A DNA stretch of 64,000 nt, from assembly GCF_000711695.1 (NCBI RefSeq), contig NW_013546950.1, positions 1-64,000 of the forward strand, read 5' to 3'. Below, one piece after another: positions 1 to 13,220 of the stretch. This stretch comes from Tilletiaria anomala UBC 951. Its lineage: Eukaryota > Basidiomycota > Exobasidiomycetes > Georgefischeriales > Tilletiariaceae. A model generated the notes under the pieces. That model was given only the letters and a program-made list of their open reading frames with translations, did no database searches and was not told the origin of the DNA. The translations under genes and the position numbers were made by a program. Every line of letters begins with the position of its first letter. Positions within the stretch are counted from its first letter, which is position 1.

Positions 1-2480
1 AATTCATTGGAGTCTCCGTCCAGAAAGCGACTCGAACACTGGTCCCTCTGCTTCCAGTACTCTGTTCTCTGAAGGAACAGACCTGTCTACCAAAATGTGC
101 ACCACTGTGACCAAATGCTTGTGCACGAGGTTGTCGCATTCTGGCATTCTGTTTCGCTCGACAGAGAATGGCAAGTTTTGGATGCTCAACGTTGAGTGGG
201 TGAACCTAGTAGTCTATGGAGAAACCTCTCTTTACATTGATGAGTCCATGATGGAGCATGGAGCGTTGAAGAGCTCCTCCGCCTCCATCGATCATCATTA
301 CGTGTGCCTCCTTATCCACCTGTTGTCAAATTCAAAGTTGATGTGGCTACATACGAGCCCGCTGTATGTGTGGCGAATATGTAATCCGCATGCAAGAGGT
401 CATGGGATGGGGACCCCAAAAGAGGATGTGAACGGCTTCAGGCTTAGGATACGGATTCTATCAGGTGCCCTAACAAGCATACCTGATTCCGGCTGGTGCG
501 AAGCATGATGAGAAGCTGAATGCATTGTAGAGCGAGCGTCACGCTAAATTAATAAGTATGAACGGTGAATGGACCCATGCAAGATGTCGCTATTGAGCGG
601 CTTTTAATCGAACATTCGACGGGCTGTGTAAGGACACTGCTCTAGAACTGAGGAACTGCCGTGGCCTCACATCGCTTTGACTGAGGCTTTTAGCGAAAGC
701 CAGGCGCAAGCCCGGCCGCCACTGAGCCACTCTTTCTCCAGGTCCTCCTATTCTTTCACACTATTAAAATAAAAAGAAATGGCAGAAAAGTCACACGCGA
801 GAACAAAACGCCACGAAGGATGTATCACAATGAACTCCCCCACGCCGGTCAAAATTGCACCAGGTTAAGTCACAGACGTTTTTTTTTCGTTCGGTGACAA
901 AACTGATGACACACTTCCGTCTCTCTTTTCACTGCGGCTCATCCTTGCACGTGCGGCTCATTGTCGCCTACCACCGACATACATATCCCTACGCCGTTAG
1001 CTGCAAGTCCGCCACAGTCTCTGCCGCGGCGTCGAGAGGTAGCGGGCAGGCGGGGAAGTGGGGTCACTAACCCCGCTTCCGGTGTCACCTGTGCAGATTC
1101 GGAGAGTCAAGGTCCCCATTGTCTCTGCCCCCTCCCCAAGGCTCAGGCACTGTTCAAGCTCTCGTGCTCAGCTGCGACATAAAATGCATGTATCGTATGT
1201 GGCAGGCTTTGTATTGACCGTCGCTCGGCTGTTGAAAGCGGAGATTCATTCAAGGGTCCAATGAGTCAGCCCAAAACCAACTATCACAGGCTACTTGCTA
1301 TACGCATACGCAATGGCTCTCTCCCTCGTCTGTGGCTGCCGCTGCATGGCGCTTACTGTGCCCTCCAGCAGGCTCCGGCCAGCCATCCTAGCTGCATTCT
1401 CTGGAGTCATTTTGCCTTGAAGCTCGTCTCCCTTGGAGCTTGACCGATGTTCTCTGGACGCAGCACACCCTGCAGACTGCAACAGCGGACGCATTACGAT
1501 TGGACGACCAGCCTGAGCAGTCTTGCGTTCCGAGACGCGTACATACTCTCCCCACCGTTTCAAACAAGATGTGCCTGCTTTTCGTGGCCTAGGCCCTCAT
1601 CTGTTACACGCTGAAAGGGTGCAACAGTGCGCACTACGGAACTGCTCAGCTCAGCTGAGCTCCGATCGAAGTTTCTTCTTTCAGATTCGAGGGACGTCCA
1701 TACCGTCCAAACAGGGAGCAGGGATGAGCTGATACGGCAGCACTCTGACATCTGTACCGCGCTCATTCAGCAGCAGCCACCACAACAACAAAAAGAAGAA
1801 GCCTTGTGCTCACTCAAACTCTCACTCACCGTTCCCTATTTCCCCGTCCGCTGAGTCAGGGTGATCGACCATATCTAAACCCCAGAGTGTCCTCATTTCC
1901 GCTCCACTATCGGCAAGGTGACTGTTGACGAAGGAGCACTTCTTCGAGCTTCAAGTCTGCCACATTTCTCTATCCTATACGTCGCTTCGCCCCACTTATC
2001 TTTCCCTCTTTAAAGGTATCTGAACCTGCAACGCTGGGCTCACGGCGTTCTTCTCGTGTCATTTCCGTCCGCATCCGTCGCCATATTGCGCTCCACCGTC
2101 AAGCTCAAGGTTACGTGGTGTTGGGCCCAGTGATACTGGTCCCAGAATTTCGCTATAGTGCGTTCGTCGCTTGAATGCCCTCGCCGTTTCAACTTTCAGA
2201 GCCCTGCACCCAATTTGCTGCCGCCAGCGAACATTCGAGGACCGTTGACCGATCATCAACTCGCCAGTAGCCTTCTCACGGAGGTCAATTCGTCTTGTCG
2301 TGGTGGTGGTGTCTTGGTAACCGTCTCGACCTGCCTCGATCTTGGCAGCTTCGGACTGATACTCCAGCTATCACGACAGGCGTACAAGCTTCATCAGTGA
2401 CAAGGAGTCATATCGGTCGCGATTGTCAGTCTGCAAGGGAAACCATTTCAATCAACCCCAAACGCTAGCGATTCCCCACG
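1..2480. other. No supported gene
   Basis: Short open frames on both strands up to 137 codons (95-508) show no recognisable motif, no membrane span or signal, and no compatible exon partner. AT-rich patches occur around 540-560 and 750-780. The last few hundred bases probably hold the promoter and leader of the Zn2Cys6 gene. Confidence 0.5.
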
Positions 2481-5105
2481 ATGGCGTGTAGCTTCTGCCG
2501 TAGACGGTACGATCGAAGCGCATATATTCGCCTCTGAAACTGCAGCACTGACGTGAGTTGGTTTTGCACTGACAGGAAAATCAAGTGCGACGGCGTGCGA
2601 CCGACATGCGGGTCCTGCATCGAGCACGGACGCGACTGCATGTATGCAGCCGTGTCGCAGGAGGAAAACGCACGGCTGCGTCTGCAGAAACGCGCACGAC
2701 GAGCAAGGCTTGCGGCGATCGAAATCCTCTCCGAGCCGTCCTTGCAAGCGTGTATCGTCCGCCAACGCTCGCTCTCTGCGGCCACCGTCACGATCGCAAG
2801 CACGGACCAGCATAATGGTCTGGTGACCATCGACAGCTCAGGAGCGCTACCGTTGCATCCTCAGCTCGATGCTTTCTTCCTCTCCAACCACAACGAGCAG
2901 AATGGTCGTCTCATTGCAAGGCAGCCGAGTCCCACAGATCCTGCATTAGCATCAGCGGTCGCGGACAGTGTCCCTGTACCTCGCGGCTTGACCATCTCGC
3001 CCTTCAACTCTGCGCACGCGGCTGACGTGGACATCCACGGTGGATGTGGTGGCAATCACTGTGATGATGACAATGTCACATGCAAGCCTGCCGCTTACCA
3101 CAGGCATGGAGACCACCGTTCCGACCAGCAAATGCCTCTCTCTCATCTCAAACGGCCTAGCGTCTTGCTCTCGCCACGGTCCATACCCCTGCATCTGCGA
3201 GCAGCCCCGCTCTCGACCGATTCACGAAGCCTTCACCCCTTGGAGAACAAATTCGCTACCGCCGCAGCCTCAGTTCCGATCCCTTCGCTCAACCTGCCAC
3301 AATTGTCACCGATGGACAGCAGCAGCATGTTGCTCTCAGGGAGCAGCCCAGCTTCGCCGACGCTCGACAAGAGCTCACCATTGTCACCCCCGCAGCCGCA
3401 ATCACTCCTGCTATCGCAGGATCCTCTGCGATTGCACGTGCGGTCGTCGCATTTCTCCAAGCACTCCGAGAATACACGGGCGACGCGCGCGCATGGCCTG
3501 GACATCAGCCGAGGCCTGCGCTCCAGCTCCAACACGGATGTGCGCACCATCGGCGGTACGCTTGGTAGCGGGACCCGGCGCTCGCGGACCAACACGGTGA
3601 ACAACTCCGGTGGAGCTCCCGTACCGTCCCCTAAGGTCGGCGCCAAGGACTCTCCGCTACTTTCATCGGGAAACAAGCCATACAGCAAGCCTCCGGCCAG
3701 AGCCACTCGGCCGCGCGCACTAACGGTGAACTCTGCAGGTGTGTTGCAAGCGCAAGCGGACGACACGCGGCGACATCGCAGTAAGCGTCCATTGAGCGTG
3801 AACATTGATCGTCAGCAGTTTTCGCCTCTGCTGTCTGACCTGCAGGACCCTGTAGACCTTGTCGGCTTGCGCGCCACTCAGCATCTGACCGCTATGAGCA
3901 TGTCGCTCTCTCCACCTGTTGCTAATCCTCGGCCGGCGGGTACCACCAGCAATGCACAGAGCAACGACTCTCCAGTGATGGGCTACGTTGTGAACCATGA
4001 CTCGCTCGGTGCTAGAGTCGGTTCGACCTTTGCTTCCCAGAACAGCAGCACAACATCTCTGCATCAGGCGCAGAGCCAGGCATATGCACTCACCTTTAGG
4101 TCGATTCCAAGCTTTAGTGCTCCCAATAGCGGCACGGCGGGGAGTATCGATAGCTGTTTGCCGGGCAGCGTTGATCCACCTCCCTACCTCGTGCTGCCAA
4201 CGGCCTCAGATATTGACGACAGTGATACCGCCAGCAGCCTAAAAGCGCCGTCGACCACCGCCTCTCCGGTCGTAGACACTTTTGCTTTTGCTGCACTCCT
4301 TCAGGCAGATGCATCGAGCGGGTATCATGATTGCAAATCGTCGATCAAGCACCTCCCAGCCGCCAACCGTGGTACGCTCCAGGGCTCTTTGTACCCCTTC
4401 TTAACGCTCAACGTGCCAGATCAGTTGCACATTGATGCCAACCTAGACAGCCTGGCGCACTCGTTGCACGGTTCGCCTAGTCTCTTCCAGAGCGAAAACA
4501 AATACGATCAAGGCTCGCTCTCTGCACATCTCCCGCTGCAGTTCATGAACCTCGAAGAGGAACACTTGTCGCCGCTGCACCATCCTGCTTCGTCCGCGTC
4601 GCTTAACGAAGGCAGCACCGCAGCAGATGGAGCGGCGTCACTCTTCTCCACCTCCTGGGATGGCATCACCTCGACGCCGTCTGATGCTCTGCCAGCGTCC
4701 GCCTTGATGCCGAACAGCATCATTGACGCGTCTGCAAGTTCTCTCGGTCTCTACTTTGACCATGCGCCTTCGAATCAGACCAACGATACCGTCGATCGGA
4801 ATGAAGATACTCGCATGCAGTGGCAGCCGCAGCTCTTGCTTGTTTCGCCTGCTCAGCTCGATGTGGAAGTGACGACGCATTCGAGTGAGCAGCAGCAGCC
4901 TCAACATTTTGCCTCTAGCGGCAACTTGCGCTACCAAGCTGGTTCGCAGTCGGCTGTATCGGAGCATCGTGTCGGCCCGTGGCTGCGCCAACAAGATTGG
5001 ATAGGTACAAGCTCGATGAACGTCAAGGCGCACCAGCCGACGCCGACTAGGCCGTGGGAGCACACACTGGCTGATCTCCACCGTCAGGCTGAGACGTGCC
5101 TCTGA
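2481..5105 (+). CDS. Zn2Cys6 transcription factor
   Basis: Predicted nuclear DNA-binding regulator of 851 residues. The first exon is only 26 nt (2481-2506), followed by a 69-nt intron (GT at 2507, AG at 2574-2575) and one long exon, 2576-5105. Splicing is required to build the zinc cluster: residues 3-30 then read CSFC, six residues, C, six residues, CGSC, six residues, C, the exact CX2CX6CX6CX2CX6C spacing of the Gal4-type binuclear cluster. A basic stretch with a few arginines follows. The remaining about 800 residues are Ser/Pro/Thr-rich and low in predicted order. I see no recognisable fungal-specific (middle homology) domain, so ligand and targets cannot be guessed. It converges on the next gene with about 310 nt between stops. 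The Zn cluster is seen directly; nuclear regulator is family knowledge. Confidence 0.85.
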
Positions 5106-5415
5106 CTCGCCAGTGGCACCACCCGCTCCAGGACGCCGCACAATCGCATTTCTCTCAGCATTGCTCTATGCACGCTTCGTCTTTTTCAGCAGATATCGCA
5201 CCGTACGCTTATCGTATCAGCCAGTCTCATATCCTCGTGCCTGTCTCTTCAAGCACTCATCCCGTATTTTTTCGTCAGAATCGCAGCAACTTGCATCTAT
5301 CGGATCATGCACAACTATGTTACAGCAATTCGAGTTAACACTCGAGCCCGTAGAGATGCGGAGTGGTTGCGTTGAATTCTGCAGAAATACGGAGATTGTC
5401 TTCCACTGTTGCAGC
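5106..5415. other. Convergent 3' intergenic space
   Basis: Lies between the stops of the Zn2Cys6 gene and the UBA/UIM gene; nothing else seen. Confidence 0.6.
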
Positions 5416-8400
5416 CTATTTTGCATTGGAAGCGTTAGATCCGAAACGGTCTGTGTACTTGTCGCGGAAGCATGCCGCTTGGCTCACCTGTATGCTCTCC
5501 GTAGGCCAGATGCAGCTCGCTCGAGTAGATTTGGCCCCCAAATTCGCCGCAAGGCCGTAGATAGCCATGCTTGCACGTAGTTGATCTATCGCTACGACTT
5601 CCTCTGGTGTAAGCTGAGGCAAGGTGATATTCAGCAGCCAAGAATGTTAAGTTACGGGCGAGGGGAACATACCTTCTGAACGGTCCCAGCCTCTGCTCCG
5701 TCGAGGCTGGGGTTGGGTGCGACGCGCCACCACTCATCATCATCGCCCTTGACAAGGGCAAGGGTGCCTAGGGGAAAGAGGCCCTCTCCAGCAGGGCATA
5801 TTAAGGCGCGGAGGTCATAGCGAACCTAGGTTGTAACATAAAGTTTATAATTGTCCACAGTCGATCTCCGGGCGCAAGCAATCCGGGCTCACCTGCTGCC
5901 ATTGCGGCTGCTTTGCAGTCTCGCTGAAGTCCTCTACCAGCTTTCGTTCCAACGCTTCTTGCTTTTGCTTTGCGGTGTCCATCTTCGATTCAAGCTCTAC
6001 ATGTGGGGTAATCGGTCAATCTTACCATATCAGTAGGCAGTGCTTTTGCCACACTTACCACGGCGCGCGCTTTTCAAGCCATCAAGCATCTTCCGAAGAC
6101 TCTCCAGCACATTCATTCCAGTTGCTGACGTTTCCGGATCACCTTTACCTTGAGAGAGCGTGTCAAAGTACTCGATAGATGACTCCAACAGCTGCAATGG
6201 ATCTTGGCCTTTGAACTGTGCCAACTTGAGCGACTCGGCGCGTGCCACTTGTTCTTCCTGGTGAAGCTTTTGCATCTCCTGCGGGTGTACCACGGGTAAT
6301 GCCGCGCCTTTCCGCTTTTCCCATAGCAGCTGGTCGATGAAGAGAGGGTCGTCATACTCGAACTTATCGCCGCGTGACGTGTGGTCGAGCAAGAACAACA
6401 TGACCCTCGCCGGACGATGTATGAGGAAGTTGCCTTGCGACAACGTCTGCCGAAAGGCGAGCGAGATGGATGAGTGTAACTTGTCAGGATGTAGGTAGAG
6501 CGTAGGTGTGCTCTCGATCCTATCCGGCAGATCGGTGTGTGCCTCATAGCATAGCGTTCGTCCGCCTGTGGAGGTAAAGACAAAATCGAGCTCGTTCTTG
6601 AAAGAGTCAATCTTCTCTGCCGCCTGGCGCTGCGATTCCATTTCTTCGCTAATTTGGTCATCATTTTTCAGCTGCAGTCGCGCATTCAGTAGCGACGTGT
6701 CGCGAAAGGCTTGCGCGACTACGGCGAACAAGTCTGCAGTGTGATTTGAAGGCGTGAGTGCGCGTCTGCCACATCCGACACATCAGAGGACTCACATCTG
6801 ACAACATCTGCAGGGCCTTCGGACCTTGACAACGCCTCTTGCGCATGGAACTGCAGTACTGCAGCAACATCGGAGATCTGGACCCAGGCTCTGTTGGAGG
6901 TCTGCATATACGCGAAGAGTGTCTGTATGCGCTGCAAAACTGGGATTCGAAGAATGGGGAATGTACGCAGGAAGAAGTAACGAAGCGATCAGCATACCTC
7001 GCCTGACATATCTAGGAAGAGGCGGTCCGAATCGGCTTACCGATAATCGAATCCGCAGCACGGGTGATCAAGCTGCCAACTTCCCGTTGCTCCTGATGCT
7101 CCCCGCCAGTATCCATACCTGCATCTGCTTCTGCATCCGCAGTAGTGATGGTCGTTTGGGCCCCAGGGCCAGGCTGTTTCTCTGCTTCCCCGTCAATAGC
7201 GACGCGAGCCTGGGCGGTTGGACTATCAGAAGCCACGCACTCCATGACCACGTCGCTCGTTTCAGCGGCGAAGGCGTCTCCCTCTTCCGCATTCACACTT
7301 ATCTTTGGTGCCACAGGATCCTGCTGTTGCGATCCAGCAGACACATTTGTTGCCTCGTCCATCGTTTCAGGCTGCTGCTGCTCCCCCACCTGCTCCCTTG
7401 CTTGGGCACTGGTTTTTGCGCTCGGCGCTTCTCCGCGCCAGAAATTATCCACATCCTCCGCCCGTGCATCTGGCGGACAGACAGAAAGAATGGCTTCGCG
7501 CGCAGCGGGTGTGGCGTATAGACCCTGCAACAGGGATGCGAAGCCTTGCAAGATGGGTGTAGGTGCGACCAAGCCCACGGGCGGCTTGCCCGCGTTGGCA
7601 TCGGTGCCGGCGGATGACGCCCTTGCGCGAGTAACGAGGACCTCCGGTCGCAGTGCCCAAGACGTCACAGGTGCGCCAGCGATAGTACTTTCAACAGCAC
7701 CGAGACCGCCAATGCCGCCTCCCTTTGGGCTAACAGGCGGCACCCAGCCGGACTGCGCGTCCGCTTGTCTGCCAGCGGTGGTTGATGAGTCAAAGTGCAC
7801 CCAAGAGACGTTGGGGTTGACTTGCTGCGAGCTCGGAGTTCCTGAGCCGCCCGAATTCAATGAGAGCGGCGGTACGTGTATCTGCGCGGGCATCAACGGA
7901 CCATGTGCTGCGTGCGTATGTGAATGTGCACTGTTGCGCATGGTGTCATCTTGATCATCGCTTGAGTTGATGCATGGATCTTGTGAGACGCCGGCCATGC
8001 TCATTTGGATCGCGCGCTGCAGATCTTCCTGCTCTCGTGACGCGGCAAAATTCCGTTGTTGCTGGGGCTTCTGAGTACCGCTGGCATCGTCGCCGCTACC
8101 AAGGCCAGCGAGAGGAGCCTGCTGCCCCCTGGCCCTCAACGAAACGTCAGTCTGGTGTGAGGTGAGCGAAGGGAGATTCCCCTCCTCTAGAGAAGCTGCC
8201 AGTGCACGACGAAGGTCGTCGTCCATGTCGTCCTCACCATCTCGCGTTAGATCCACCGTGTCAGGAGTCTGCTGGTACGCACTATTGCTTGCCCCTCTTT
8301 GGGTTCGCTGCGGCGGCGAGTCCCTTTGAGTTATCGCCGCGTCGGAGTTCAGCCAATCACTCCCGCCCATTTTTGTGAGCACCCGGCGGTCCCATGCGGA

Positions 8401-8992
8401 CCCGCCGCTTGGCGGGATCAGAGTGACTTCAGGTGTCTCTGGCCGATGAACCTGCGGACCATTGCCTTGTGGCCCGTGTGCATTTGGTTGAGACGTCCAG
8501 TTTGAGTCCCAGGATGAATACGGTGGTAGTTCATTCGGCGAACCTGCTGCCACTCCAGATGCTGCACTCGCAGGCCCTCCACTGGCAGAAGGTTGAAGGA
8601 CGGAAGGAGCGTGCGTATGGCTTGCTCCACTGGGGGGCGGAGGGACGGGACGCGCATTGCTTTGGATGTACGGCATCGGCGCTTTTGAAGTTGATGCCGT
8701 TGAATTAAAAGCTCCGTCATTGAACCAGTCATCGATCGCTCTTTCCATGTTGCCGTTGTGTTTCTTTAAGAAAAGTGGTAGTAAAAAGAGAATCCGACAT
8801 ATGCAAAGGCATCAATTCGGCAGCCGAGCAGAATCGGACGAACGGTCTCGGGAAGCAAGCTTTGCTTACCATGAGCAGCGATCGAGCTTGCATCACATTC
8901 CCTGTTTCTCCTCCAGCGCCTGTGAACTCGAGGAACTGAGCGACGAGATCTTCCGCCTGTTGTGAGGTCGCTTCGATACCTGTTGCCGTCAT
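5416..8992 (-). CDS. UBA/UIM protein with degenerate USP25/28-like fold (pseudo-deubiquitinase)
   Basis: Seven exons join to 1039 aa: 8992-8870, 8763-7041, 6939-6796, 6733-6059, 5996-5893, 5825-5673, 5613-5416. All junctions are GT..AG and keep frame. The N-terminal UBA-like fold spans the first junction (LVAQFLEFTG... then MERAIDDWFND). Two ubiquitin-interacting motifs follow near residues 224-238 (DLRRALAASLEE) and 285-300 (DLQRAIQMSM). From about residue 430 the layout resembles USP25/USP28: a Cys-box-like stretch ending GLYATPAAREAIL, a long helical insert, then a final beta segment (VRYDLRALICPAGEG). The asparagine-cysteine of the USP Cys box and the histidine of the GHY box are absent, and the YND/D residue is replaced. 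Family knowledge says such a protein would bind ubiquitin without cleaving it. USP assignment is inference from alignment by eye; UBA and UIM are clearer. Confidence 0.72.
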
Positions 8993-9688
8993 CTTGACCG
9001 AAGACTGGCCGTTTCGAGTGCAGCCAAGCGGACCGCGGTCTGGTTTAGCAATTCACCCTTTACATTAATCCAATCATCGTCGCAACATTCAAAGATATAT
9101 CCATGCTTTGGCTTGGCCAATCCAGGCTCATAATTCCAGCCTCGGCGAGGTGCTGGTCTTAACGACTTGAGATATAGATACACGTATAGCGTAGTGAATG
9201 CCGGTAGCATGGCGGAATGATCCGTGTTGGTCCAAGCACACAAGAGGGACGCGCGCCGCCGCCGTCATTGAGGTGACGGCGACAACGATGTGGGACATCG
9301 GAAGGCGACCTTGACCCTGCTTCACCCAATGATGTTACTCTTCCGTCAGGAATTCAGGACGCATACGGGTGAGTTAGGCTGTAGTGGATGAAGCCTAATT
9401 ACTTTGGGTCCCTCGATCAGTCCAGGGTGTGCTAGAATGACCGACGACGTTGCAGTGGCCATTCACTACTTACTTTGACTTTCGGCTTGCACCCCATCTC
9501 GTGTTTCGCGCTGCCCCGCGCTTGCACGAATTACCTTGAACATCTCTTGCACTCACTGCGGACGTAGGAGATCAACAGCACATACCAACGGGCATCGTCT
9601 GCTCTGAAGTGGTCGCCAGTGGAGGGACGCAGCACACCCTGAGCCTACGACTCAGCAACCCGCTTGCGAGAGCCAGACGATCGCCAAG
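8993..9688. promoter_or_regulatory. Divergent upstream region of the USP-like gene and VPS35
   Basis: About 700 bp between two divergent starts, with no supported gene. Must contain both promoters; no specific element recognised. Confidence 0.5.
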
Positions 9689-12600
9689 ATGGACGACTCG
9701 GCCAAGGTCCTCGCCGAGGCCCACAATGTGATCAAGGTCCAGCTGACGCAGATGAAGCGATGCCTCGACACAGACCAAGTCATGGACGCGCTCAAGTCTG
9801 CGTCGACCATGCTTGGCGAGCTTCGTACATCTGCCCTTTCGCCAAAAGCCTACTATGATCTGTGTGAGTTGACCCCTTTCTCTCTCACCTCTTTGGAATG
9901 GATTTCTGATGGGGTCGCTCGTACCCGAACCCCAGATATGTCCATCTTCGACGCGCTTCGACACCTTTCTTCATATCTCTATGATGCACACACCAGCGGG
10001 CGGCATCACCTCGCGGACCTCTACGAGCTGGTGCAATACTGCGGAAACATTGTGCCCAGGGTGAGGGAAAGTCCGCAGCTGAACAGCGCGCTTGGAAGTA
10101 GTGATGCTCAAGTCGCTCTCCCATTTGCAGCTCTACTTGATGATCACGGTTGGCTCCGTGTACATGTCGATTCCCGATGCACCGATCAAGGAGATCATGC
10201 GCGACATTATGGAAATGTCGCGCGGAGTGCAGCATCCGACCCGCGGACTCTTCCTGCGCCATTACCTGTCCGGCGCGACGAGGGACTTTCTGCCCGTCGG
10301 CGTAGACCAAGGTCCAGGTGGGAATCTGCAAGATTCCATCGGATTCATCTTGACCAACTTTATCGAAATGAACAAGCTCTGGGTCCGTCTACAGCACCAG
10401 GGTCACAGTCGTGATCGCGAGAAGAGAGAGATGGAGCGTAAGGAGCTACGCATTCTGGTCGGGACGAACCTGGTCAGACTTAGTCAGCTGGAAGGCGTCG
10501 ACTTGGACCTTTACCAGCGAATCATCTTGCCTAGCATCCTGGAGCAGGTGGTCAATTGCAAGGATGTGATCGCGCAGGAGTATCTCATGGAAGTCGTCAT
10601 CCAAGTCTTCCCGGATGAGTTCCACCTACGAACGCTCGGCCCTTTCCTGAGCGCTTGTGCACAGCTCCACCCCAAAGTAAACATCAAGCAGATCGTCATT
10701 GCGCTCATCGACCGACTCGCTGCGTATGCAGCACGAGAAGCAGAAAACGATAGCCCGGAAGATATCAGGCGGCAAGAGGAGGAGGCCTCGCGGCGCCTGG
10801 CTGAGAAGACGCGACAAATGCGCTTGAACGGCACCAGTGCGGGCCCAGCCAGCGTATGGGATGAAGTCACGCGCAGTGGAGACCCGAAAGAGGAGCAAGC
10901 CCGTCTGCGCAATCCCATTGGTAACGGGGTGACAACAGTCAGTGCCACCGACTTTGGAGGCAGTGTGCCAGCCGGCAGCGCCGCAGCGCCAAATGTGGCC
11001 ACCCACAGTTCCTCAGCCGACGTACCGGAAGGCATGGACGAAAACGCTTGGGGAGGTGGAAATGACGGCTTGGAATCGTCTTCCTCTACGGCTGCCATCC
11101 TGCCACCCGCCGCCGCAGACGAGCAAGGCCCCTGGGCGGAAGCGGAAGGGGATTCCGCTGGTGCACCCGCATCCTCAACCATGGGGACGACTGCAGTGGA
11201 AAGGGAAGATGAAACATCGGGGCAGGAGATGCGCTCCGAGTTTACCAGCGCACAAAGCAGGCAGGATGAGCCGGCCACCAAGCCTGTCAATGGTGCAGGT
11301 GGACTAGCAGAGCCTGCACAGGTTGCTGCTGTGGAGCAGGAAGCAAAGCCTGCTGTTCCACCGGAAGAAGAGAAACCCGTGCGCAAATTCAGAGGCATTC
11401 CAGAAAACGTGCCGCTCTTCGAGGTCTTCTGGCACCAGGTAGTGCAGTTGATCAAGGCGAGGCCGGACCTTGCGATTCAAGATGTCACCGCTTTGCTCGT
11501 TTCCCTCGTTAACCTCTCCCTCAGCTGCTACCCAGACCGGCTCGAGTATGTTGACCAAGTCCTTAGTTTCGCAAGAAGCAAAGTGGCAGAGTACGAGCAC
11601 AGCCCCGACCTCCATTCACCAACAACGGTGGCGAATCTGAACTCGCTACTCCTGTCGCCGATCAACTCCTACTTAACGGTGCTAACTCTCCTTGCGCTGC
11701 CAAACTTCAACGCCTTACTCGGATCGCAGCCATACACGACTCGCAAAAGCATCTCACATGCGGTCGTCCTCAGCGTGCTCAAGAACGAGACCATCATGAG
11801 CACCCCTGAAGACGTCGATGGTGTCCTGCAGCTTTGTGCGACGCTCGTGAAGAATCAAAGAGACACAGTCATAGGCGGCATGGGTCACGGCGCCCCGCTG
11901 CCTGGCTACGCGGCCGGGCCAGGGTATAATTACCATACGCAGGATCCCCGTTTCGTTCGTCAGCAGCAGCAACATCCGGGCATGCATTCAGGTCACCCAG
12001 CAGCAAATAGGTACGCTCAAGCACAACATGACCTCGAGGAGATGGCTGAGGAGCAAGGCTGGATGGCAAGGCTCGTTCACCTCTTCCGCTCCGACGACCT
12101 GGAGACTCAATTCAGCCTGCTGCAGACAGCGCGCAAGCACTTTGTCGAGGGCGGCGATCGGATACGATACACACTACCTCCGCTCATTTTCTCTGGTATT
12201 CGTCTTGCGCGGCGGTACAAGCTGGTAGAAAAGATCGAAAAAGAGTGGGAGGCCAAGATGCAAACGCTTTTCAAGTTCTTGCATCAGATCATCTCCATCC
12301 TGTATAACAAGGTTGAGGCGTCAGAGAACTGCCTACGCCTGTTTCTCCTTGCCGCCCAATCCGCCGATTCTTCAGGCTTTGAGGAGCTCGCATACGAATT
12401 CTACGTCCAATCCTTCACCATCTACGAGGAAAGCATCTCAGAATCGAGAGCGCAGCTGCAAGCGATTGGATTGATCATATCCACGCTCCATACATCGCGC
12501 GTGTTCGGCGTCGACAATTACGATACCCTCATCACCAAAGCTGCTTTACATGGTGCTAAGTTGCTCAAGAAGCCGCATCAGGCTGCTGCTGTATTGATGG

Positions 12601-13220
12601 CAAGTCACTTGTGGTGGCAGGTTGATGCTCCTGGGAGAGCCGCAAGCAAAGAGAAGGTAATTACATCCAGCGATGCGACCTCGACATTGTGACTGACGTT
12701 TCCCCTCTCCTGCACAGCCTTTGCTCCGTGATGGAAAGCGAGTCCTCGAATGCTTGCAAAAGGCCCTACGCATTGCAAACAGCTGCATCGACGAGCGAAG
12801 CACTGTTGAAATCTTCTGCAGCGCTCTCGATCAGTATCTTTACTATGTAAGCTTCGGAAGCGGGGGTCGCAGCCGAACTGAGCCTAACACCGTGTTGTCA
12901 TTTAATATCAGTTCGAGCACGAGGTGGAAGCAATCACGCCCAAGTATATCAATTCACTCGTCGAACTCATTTCGAACGGACTGGAGAATCTACAAAAGGG
13001 TGACTTGCACCCCTCAGCATCTGCGACTGGCTTCATCGAAGGGTTGGGTAGTCCAGAAGCATGTCAGCGACACTTCCGCTCGCAACTGGTGCACATCCAA
13101 GCGAAGAAGCAGGCTGCTGCGCAAGGACTCATCAACGCTACTACCGATGGGAGCGTGAGTAAGGGCGCAGATTGGGGCGCTGTCAGCATCCAGTCAGCCT
13201 TTCAGAGATGGGCTGCGTAA
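9689..13220 (+). CDS. VPS35: Retromer subunit VPS35
   Basis: Large alpha-solenoid subunit of the retromer cargo-recognition trimer (VPS26-VPS29-VPS35), which recycles receptors from endosomes to the Golgi. Five exons: 9689-9863, 9936-10060, 10131-12656, 12718-12846, 12912-13220, giving 1087 aa; introns are 61-74 nt. The N-terminus ([20 protein letters not shown]) is family-typical. The PRLYL motif that binds VPS26 is rebuilt across the second intron at residues 99-103. C-terminal repeats are present to the end. Yeast and human proteins are about 944 and 796 aa. The extra length is an Ala/Ser/Glu-rich insertion at about residues 303-515, just before a conserved IPLFEVFW-type segment. Very secure family assignment. 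Confidence 0.96.

Noticed and set aside
20-60. tRNA T-arm-like GACTCGAAC on the minus strand
   Set aside because: No five-base T stem or partner arms could be formed.
95-508. 137-codon plus-strand open frame
   Set aside because: No motif, no compositional sign of coding and no exon partner; possibly chance or an old relic that cannot be named.
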